This document shows, piece by piece, positions 57,990-64,000 of a stretch of 64,000 nt of DNA. The DNA is taken from NCBI GenBank assembly GCA_026724425.1, contig JAIUCV010000349.1, positions 1-64,000 of the forward strand, written 5' to 3'. Each line of letters opens with the position of its first letter. Position 1 is the stretch's first letter. The notes below the pieces were generated by a model. That model searched no databases. It was given only the letters and a program-made list of their open reading frames with translations, and was not told the origin of the DNA. The stretch is from Erythrophleum ivorense (lineage: Eukaryota > Streptophyta > Magnoliopsida > Fabales > Fabaceae). The position numbers and the translations under genes were made by a program.

Positions 57990-58560
57990 TACTTCAAATT
58001 TCTGTCCATTAGCCATTGTCACCTTAACCTTTTTAGATAATTGTAGCTTGAGTTTCAATTTTTTTAGCTATTAACATATTTAAGAAATTGTGTGCACTGC
58101 CTGTCTCTATCAGAATCATTACTAGTTGCCTTTTTACTTTCCTTTGTACCTTTATAATAAAGTGACCATCCTTCCCATCAATAGCATTCAATGATTTTGC
58201 TAAATTCTATCATGTGTGGTAACTCTTTGATTTTTGTTCAGTACCATAGGCACCTTGAAACTCATTTTCATTGTCCTCTTGCACTATGATCATAATAACT
58301 TTCGAGCTTCTGCATTGGTGGTCTAGGCTAAAGTATAGCATTGTGGGAACCAATAGCATAACATTTTCTATCTTCTTTCATCCATTTCTTTTTTGTATGT
58401 TGATTGATTTCTTTGCCATATGGAAGACTCATCTCATTAGTATTGTTATTGTTATTATTTTTCTAAGTATAAGTGGGATTTTTGTGAGAAGAAATAGTGG
58501 TTTGTGTTTAAGAAGAATCTTAAGAATTATATTGGGTTTTCTAATTTCAAAATTGGGAGA
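57990..58560 (-). mobile_element. Ty3/gypsy gag-protease scrap
   Basis: On the minus strand near 58,150-58,070 the sequence reads VMILIETGSAHNFLN, the retroviral-type aspartic protease motif (D[ST]G, here ETGS) followed by HNF, as in plant gypsy elements. Upstream on that strand (58,560-58,270) is a Lys- and Asn-rich stretch with a single C-x-x-H-like remnant, possibly the gag end. No reverse transcriptase follows. Degenerate. Confidence 0.55.
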
Positions 58561-58569
58561 TTAGGGTGA

Positions 58570-60140
58570 AATTTCAATTGTACTTTCTGGTGAAGGTTGG
58601 GGCATAAGTCTACAAGACTTGTATGGATGTTTCTTGAAGGAAAATGAGGCACATAATGTTAGCAAGATTGCTAGAATTAAACAACTTCACAGGCACAACA
58701 ATGTGGATATTTGAACAGAGACCTTCTAACAAGCAGCTTATTGCCAAAGGTTAATTACCAAAAGAAAATTTTAGACATGGCATACATTTCTAGATTCTTT
58801 CAACTTTCATTTTACTATTTATCACATTAAAATAGTTGGTCAAATATTATTGCTACATTTATAAGCAAGAGCCATATAAGTTTCTTATTCCAATTCTCTT
58901 CATACTAACCAAAAGAAGGAATACATGATAAATATAAAAGAAGACAAATACAGGTTATGCAGCCTAAACAGTGAAGCCTCATAATATCACTAACATATTT
59001 CATTAACATAACCTCTGTATTGCAATTGGCTCCCTATTCATATAAATGGTTACATATCCTAAATCTATGAAGTAGCAGTTTCAGGAAATTCATACTAATA
59101 CAATGGACATAAATTTTTAGGATTTCATAATTGAGAGAAAATAATAATTTTTAATGGAAAATCATGAATTCTTAAATCATACTTTGGTACCACATGACAA
59201 AAAAAAACCAACTCAAAGGCCAACGAGGCCTTTGGAATACTAAAGTCAGCTATAACATGTCATCATATGTTAGCCAAGAGGAATATCTAAAAAAATTAAT
59301 GTCATATTTACATCTAATATATGAGATTTTCTGGTTACACAAATTCAATGACCTTGAGAGAATAGACCATGAAAACAAGTAAAAACATGTTGTGGCCTTG
59401 GTAGAGGGAAAGTCTAGAAAAGAGTGCCTATGGATTGCTGGTATGTATGGAAGCAAGCAGTCCCTCTATGTTAGTTGTAATGTGCTAATCACCAGAAATG
59501 CCCTTGGTGTTGTTGGCCAAGCTTCTTTTTTTTTTTCCTTTCATAATAGCTACAATAGCTGCTTTTTATTTTTAAGTGAAGGAACCATTCTTAGCATGCA
59601 TGATGAGAAATTTGTTCTAGATCAATCCCTACGAGAATACTTGCAAATAAGAGGTCAATTTTGTATCAATATAGTCCCATTTTTTTTTCTTTCCTCCCTG
59701 GCACTTATTAGTGATTGGTTCTTAGATTTGGTATTAGGCAACTGTGTTATCTACATTTGTTATTTTTATCTCTAATAATAATAACCACTTGCCTAGTTTT
59801 CCAGAGTTATGGTAGTGCAATGCTTTTATCATCCAAAATTTTTAATTAATTATGGCAAATACGTATCTTTATTTCATAATCAGGGGTTAGTTTTGTCTAT
59901 TTTTGCTAGATTATTGTTGTATTATCTGATAATCATCTTTATCCTTTGTTGGATTTGAACCATTAGGCATGTAGAATAGAACCCAAGGTTAGTTAAACTT
60001 CAGTAATAAGTGGTGGAATCTCAAGATAGATAGCATGCCTTTATATAAGCATCTTAAACAACTTAAGGGCTATTAGGACAAGTAACTTCAACTCAGGGCC
60101 CAAGCAATGCTAATTCAAATAGGAATTAAAATACAAATCC
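58570..60140. other. Gene-free stretch
   Basis: Several open frames exist (for example 127 codons at 59,392-59,775) but show no recognisable domain, splice pattern or composition that sets them apart. Confidence 0.45.
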
Positions 60141-60490
60141 TAATATGTTATAGTAAAAGTGACTTAACTAAATTCAGAAAATCACACCCCCTTATGCTGA
60201 AATACCTCTAAAAGTAGTGGTACATATCCTTAAATCTATTAGAAACCCCCCTAAATTTTGTAGTTATGGCCTTAAAACTATCTACTCTACATGGAGTTTA
60301 AACATAATAGTAAATTCCTTCACCTAGTATAATAACAACCTTAAACTTTATAGTAAGGGTTTCAAAGAAAATAGTAATTACACAGGTCCTTAAAAGGATA
60401 AGTAAATTTCATTAACTACATTAGTAATATCCTTAAATTGTATAGTAACAGATACCACTTGGTAGTAACGAACTTGAATCTCATCAGTGC
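60140..60490. repeat. AGTAAC/CCTTAAAC-type repeat cluster
   Basis: Repeats of agtaat or agtaac with ccttaaact and ccttaaat at short intervals, resembling those at 51.8 and 56.8 kb. Confidence 0.4.
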
Positions 60491-60564
60491 TTTACCACTT
60501 AATAAGCAAAAGAAGAAGAAGAAGAAGCTATTATTATCAACTATGAGAATTGGAGAGACATAAC

Positions 60565-61971
60565 TGATGCTCACTGAATTATGACACCGCAAGTGTACGG
60601 GTCGCAGACATAGTATGTGGTGAATCAAGGTCGTTCCCTCAGAGAATTAATACAATTGACGATTAGGCATTAGAGTTCTCATATTCATTTTAGTTAAACA
60701 ATCAATTTGCAATTGGATTTATGAAAAATTCGTAAAGGCAAGTAATAAACGCTGGTTATAATTAAAAGTATGCAATTAGAAATACCTTAGGAATTTTAAT
60801 CCCCTTTATATCAACTGTCGATTGTTTCCCTTTTAATTAAACATCTTAAGGCAATTTTTAGAGTCAAGGTTGAAGTAGGTGCAATTGTCTTTCGATCCAA
60901 TTGAACCCTTATATCCACTCACGCTTGATATCTCAAGGAGTGGTTAATAACTGATTAAGTGCATACCTTCTTTCAACTACCTAGGGCCCTTGAGGATATC
61001 TCTTTCTCAAGTGCAACTTAGATTATATCTAATCCTAAGTTGTTTAACCAATGATCTATAAGCAATTTCCTTCCATCAAAGGGTAATTACTCAATCCACA
61101 ATCAAACTAAAGGAGGCCACCCAATAGAATGAAATATACTTCAGATTAAACACTATAATTTCCAATAAACTGTATAATCAACAAGGGAAAACAATTTCCA
61201 CAGATTAAAGGTTCATAAAATCCCTAAGGATTACAAAATCTAGTCGTTCATGGCTTGAAATCCATAGATAAATTCAGCAAACATGTTAACTATCATCAAC
61301 TAAGAGGGGAGATGGAGTAGAAACACCTAATCGGAAGGAAAATTGATAGAATTGACGAATTCTCGATCAAATTGAAGCTTCTCCAACACCCTTGATGCGT
61401 TTTCTTCTCTCTTAGTCGGCCAAAACTCCCTCTGTACGCTGAATGAATGAAACCTTAGCCTTTCCATGACTTTTTTAGCTTTCTAAATTAAACTGTGGGT
61501 TTCAGGGTCTGATCTCGCTATGGCGAGGAGTGCTTCTCGTTATAGCAAGATCTCATAAGTTCCCAGATTTCTGCTGTTCTCGCTACAACTGTGCTATAGC
61601 GAGTTTCTCCCTGGAATTTGTATGCTTCGCGACTTTGCTGTGGCGAAGTACCTCACTCGCTATAGCAAAAGTGTGGTCTCGCCATAGCGAGTTGAATCTC
61701 GCTGTAGCGAGAATACTTGTTCCACTTGTATTTTCTCACTTCTCAGCTTCTTTCTCTTTTCTCAATTCTTTCTTTCTTCTTTTATCTTTCCTAAAATTGA
61801 AATCAATCATAGAGTGAGGCTCAAACTACTAAAGATAATACAATAAAACACTCTCTTTATTTTGTGTGATTGAATTCATTTTTAACTCTATTAATCCAGA
61901 AGAAAGCACTTGCCTCCCTAATTTGATCTCAAATATAATCCCTTTTTATATCGCAAATTAGAGAGTCATCA
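60565..61971. mobile_element. Solo LTR with perfect 5-bp TSD
   Basis: The element starts TGATGCTCACTG and ends GAGTCATCA (TG...CA). It is flanked by ataac on both sides (60,560-60,564 and 61,972-61,976). It is 1,407 bp, non-coding, and has no internal region or second LTR, so it is a solo LTR left by recombination. The left part holds the text gacaccgcaagtgtacgggt, common in plant LTRs. The family could not be named. It also carries the palindrome array at 61,514-61,711. Confidence 0.8.
61514..61711. repeat. Array of CTCGCTATAGCGAG-type palindromes
   Basis: Seven palindromic or near-palindromic sites lie within 200 bp: 61,514-61,527 (ctcgctatggcgag), 61,536-61,549, a longer one at 61,579-61,603, 61,625-61,648 (cttcgc...gcgaag), 61,656-61,668, 61,678-61,691 (ctcgccatagcgag) and 61,698-61,711 (ctcgctgtagcgag). 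The spacing is irregular. They may form hairpins in single-stranded nucleic acid or bind a dimeric protein. Confidence 0.85.
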
Positions 61972-61979
61972 ATAACATT

Positions 61980-62590
61980 ACTGAATCATACAAAAAGGCC
62001 TTTAATATTAGCAGATCAATTAGTTTTTCTAGGCTGTTTCATCCTGCTCATGCCATAATTGTGAATAGCTACAAATAACAAGACTGGAAAAAACACTTGC
62101 TGGATGACAAGAGGACCAGATGAAGGGTGGAAGAAATGGGTGGGGAAGAAAGATGAAGAAATGAAGGGAAGAAGAATGACGAGCTGAATAGAAGAAAGAT
62201 CAATAAATAAGGGGAGGAAGATCATGGATGAAGTAAAAAATCACGAGGAACAAAAATGGCAGAAACAAGAAGAATCGATAGTGGAAGTAAATTGCATAGG
62301 CTTCATATGGCTTGTTGGCAGAGAAGGGCATTATTATCCATCAGTTTTTATTTGGTCTTACAGAGTAATTTTGTTTTTTAAGGTCCCAATGAATATTAGG
62401 TGGTTTAGGTCTTCCGTACTAATTTTTTCATTTTTTTTCTTCTTTCAAGAAGTTTGGCTAAAAAAAAAGCATTTCATTTAATGCATGAAAGACATGTACT
62501 ATGCCAACCAAGTCATACATTAAATGAAGTGAATCATGCTTGATGTAAAGGAAAAGAATAAGGAAAAATTAGAATTCATCACTTCATGTT
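61980..62590. other. Gene-free stretch
   Basis: Purine-rich on the plus strand around 62,100-62,290; no supported feature. Confidence 0.45.
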
Positions 62591-62594
62591 AAAG

Positions 62595-62682
62595 ATATTT
62601 ATATTAAAAAATTTTAAATTTTAAATTCATTTTAAAAGCCTTTAAGATCAAAATTTAAAATTCTTTAATATAAATATATTTA
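62595..62682. repeat. AT-rich hairpin
   Basis: Arms of about 34 bp around 62,595-62,632 and 62,648-62,682 (gatatttatattaaaaaatt versus the reverse complement of aattctttaatataaatat). Related half-copies follow up to 62,785. Confidence 0.55.
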
Positions 62683-62826
62683 ACTTAGGATCCTAAACTA
62701 TAATTGTCTTACATAATTTAATTTTAGATCCTAAAATCTTTTAAAATATTTTAAAATTCAAGATCTTTCAATATAAATGACTTCAATTTAAGATTCAAAA
62801 CTATAATTTTTCAAGGAAGTAAAACA

Positions 62827-63198
62827 CTATTTTGGTCCTTTATAGATGAGTTTGTTATCAATTTGGTCACTTATAGGTGGTTCTTCTCCAAATAATCCCT
62901 CATAGATATTATGGCCCCTTTGTCCTAATGATGTTAATAAATAAGTGACATGGATTGTTAACTATTAACTTGGCTATTAAGTGCTAATTTGGAATTTTCC
63001 TTTTTTTTTTCTCCAATCCTTCCTAAATTAGCAAAAATGTTGCACTAAGACACTATGATTTTTTTTCCTTTTTTGTTTTATCCCCACTAATCAACAAAAT
63101 GATAACAATTTGATTTATAGGAGACCATTTTGAGAAGAAACATCCATTTAGAACTAAACTGAGAATAAACCCATCTATGAGGTACCAAATTAGGCACT
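62827..63198. mobile_element. Small TIR element (MULE-like MITE)
   Basis: About 75 bp at 62,827-62,902 match the reverse complement of 63,121-63,198 at roughly 70% by eye (ctattttggtcc...tatagatgagttt against ctaatttggtac...catagatgggttt). Inner sequence such as cttggctattaagtgctaat is common in such plant elements. Non-coding, no clear duplication. Confidence 0.5.
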
Positions 63199-64000
63199 CA
63201 TATGGGTCTTATAAAATCTTTTGATAATATTTAGATTTAATGAAAGTATAAGTTGAATCTTAAGGGACATTTTAATATATTTGACACTTGGATAAACAAA
63301 TATTTTTGATATATTTTATCTACGTACTATTCCATTTTAATTCAGTCTTGGAATTCTATTGGCATTTATAACATTATTTTTCCTATCAAATTCAATATTT
63401 TTAGTTTGTCATTTCAATTATGAATTTTATGATTAAAGTACTTTTTGATTATTTGATATTCTTATTAGATATACATTAATATATTCTTGTTCTATCTAAT
63501 AATTGATTACTAGTATCTAAGTAAGAGATTGTAATATTTTAATAAATTAATTATGGATTAATAATAATCAGTTATTAAACTAATTAACATATTGTGTTTT
63601 AATAATATCAAATAATTAATTAATGAAATTAATACCATCAAAATATATTAGACTATATGTTTGGATAGCCTATAATAAGTTAGAACATCCATAAACCTGT
63701 TAAATAAGAGACCTTACCTTATAGCATATATCTTGAGCTAGTTACCCCCATGTGCGCACACACACACACACATATATATAAGCCCTTCAATTATTGTGTG
63801 TAGATGTGGAAATTGTGAACCTTCTTACTCTTCTTTTCTTCTCAACTTTGTCTAAAGATTCTAAATGATAGAATCAATGGATTCAAGCTTCATTCCAAAT
63901 AAAACTTTGAGCCATATCATGTAATTATCTTTCATGTATGAAATATAATATGAAAAACTATTAAAACTAGATGACCAAAATAATTTTTTTGGGAAAAAAA
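63199..64000. other. Right-edge AT-rich stretch
   Basis: No gene was supported. A (CA)n(TA)n microsatellite lies at about 63,756-63,781. The last bases (63,960-64,000) resemble the text near 1,855-1,900 and 26,670-26,720 (ctagatgaccaaaa), so another module X copy may begin just outside the window. Confidence 0.4.

Noticed and set aside
59392..59775. 127-codon plus-strand frame
   Set aside because: Low-complexity Phe/Leu-rich translation of T-rich DNA with no domain or splice context.
61514..61711. CRISPR-like array
   Set aside because: The palindromes are short, vary in sequence and spacing and lie in a plant solo LTR; no regular spacers.

Overview
This is AT-rich plant nuclear DNA, most likely from a eudicot. 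The evidence is seven-exon cysteine-rich receptor-like kinase (CRK) genes with GT-AG introns, RTE-type LINEs with (TTG)n tails, chromovirus-type LTRs beginning TGTAACRCC, hAT and foldback elements, and a florendovirus-like endogenous pararetrovirus. The species cannot be named from the sequence. Nothing bacterial, organellar, CRISPR-like or operon-like was seen.

Layout. (1) 1-48.8 kb is a CRK cluster under birth-and-death evolution. I call the two subfamilies A (minus strand) and B. A1 (2,394-6,450) is an intact 663-residue CRK. A2 (27,426-31,507) has all seven exons and splice sites, but it carries a stop in the C-terminal tail and lacks the TATA box seen in A1. A3 (44,580-48,787) is a pseudogene split by a LINE. 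Type B is represented only by broken copies: a minus-strand one running off the left edge (1-656), a 3' end at 25,325, and plus-strand copies B1 (33.9 kb), B2 (35.7-36.5 kb) and B3 (41.1-44.0 kb). A flanking module of about 1.4 kb (X) recurs in both orientations. The segments 0.67-6.5 kb and 25.5-31.5 kb are two copies of one segmental duplication. Exon-sized CRK scraps lie at 8.0, 8.2, 8.3, 9.5 and 32.3 kb.

(2) 6.8-25.3 kb separates A1 from A2 and is mostly mobile DNA: a foldback element with 140-bp arms just upstream of A1; a MULE-like inverted-repeat region (9.7-11.8 kb); a hAT element with a perfect 8-bp target duplication (13.8-14.5 kb); a 2.8-kb endogenous caulimovirid fragment that keeps its promoter, primer-binding site and movement-protein region (14.6-17.4 kb); a second foldback (18.0-19.2 kb); and LTR-like non-coding DNA (20.8-25.3 kb).

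(3) Two RTE LINEs sit in the CRK cluster. One is at 37,631-40,838 (plus, 17-bp duplication) and one at 45,246-48,390 (minus, 20-bp duplication). The first keeps one uninterrupted frame apart from five in-frame stops.

(4) 48.8-64 kb is repeat-rich: LTR-like blocks at 48.9-50.8 and 53.1-56.7 kb; a Ulp1-type (C48) protease relic at 52.3-52.7 kb; an Hsp110/HSP70-15-like pseudogene fragment at 57.2-57.7 kb; a Ty3/gypsy gag-protease scrap at 58 kb; a solo LTR with a perfect 5-bp duplication and an array of small palindromes (60,565-61,971); and an inverted-repeat element at 62.8-63.2 kb.

A1 is the only clearly functional gene. A2 is probably still translatable but shows signs of decay. CRKs are plasma-membrane kinases that sense extracellular signals in defence and redox signalling, so the window is best read as a CRK cluster shaped by duplication, transposition and viral integration. 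I see no new multi-gene system. The most unusual items are the pararetroviral fragment that spans the viral origin, the foldback beside the intact CRK promoter, the two-orientation flanking module, and the LINE disabled only by stop codons of deamination type.
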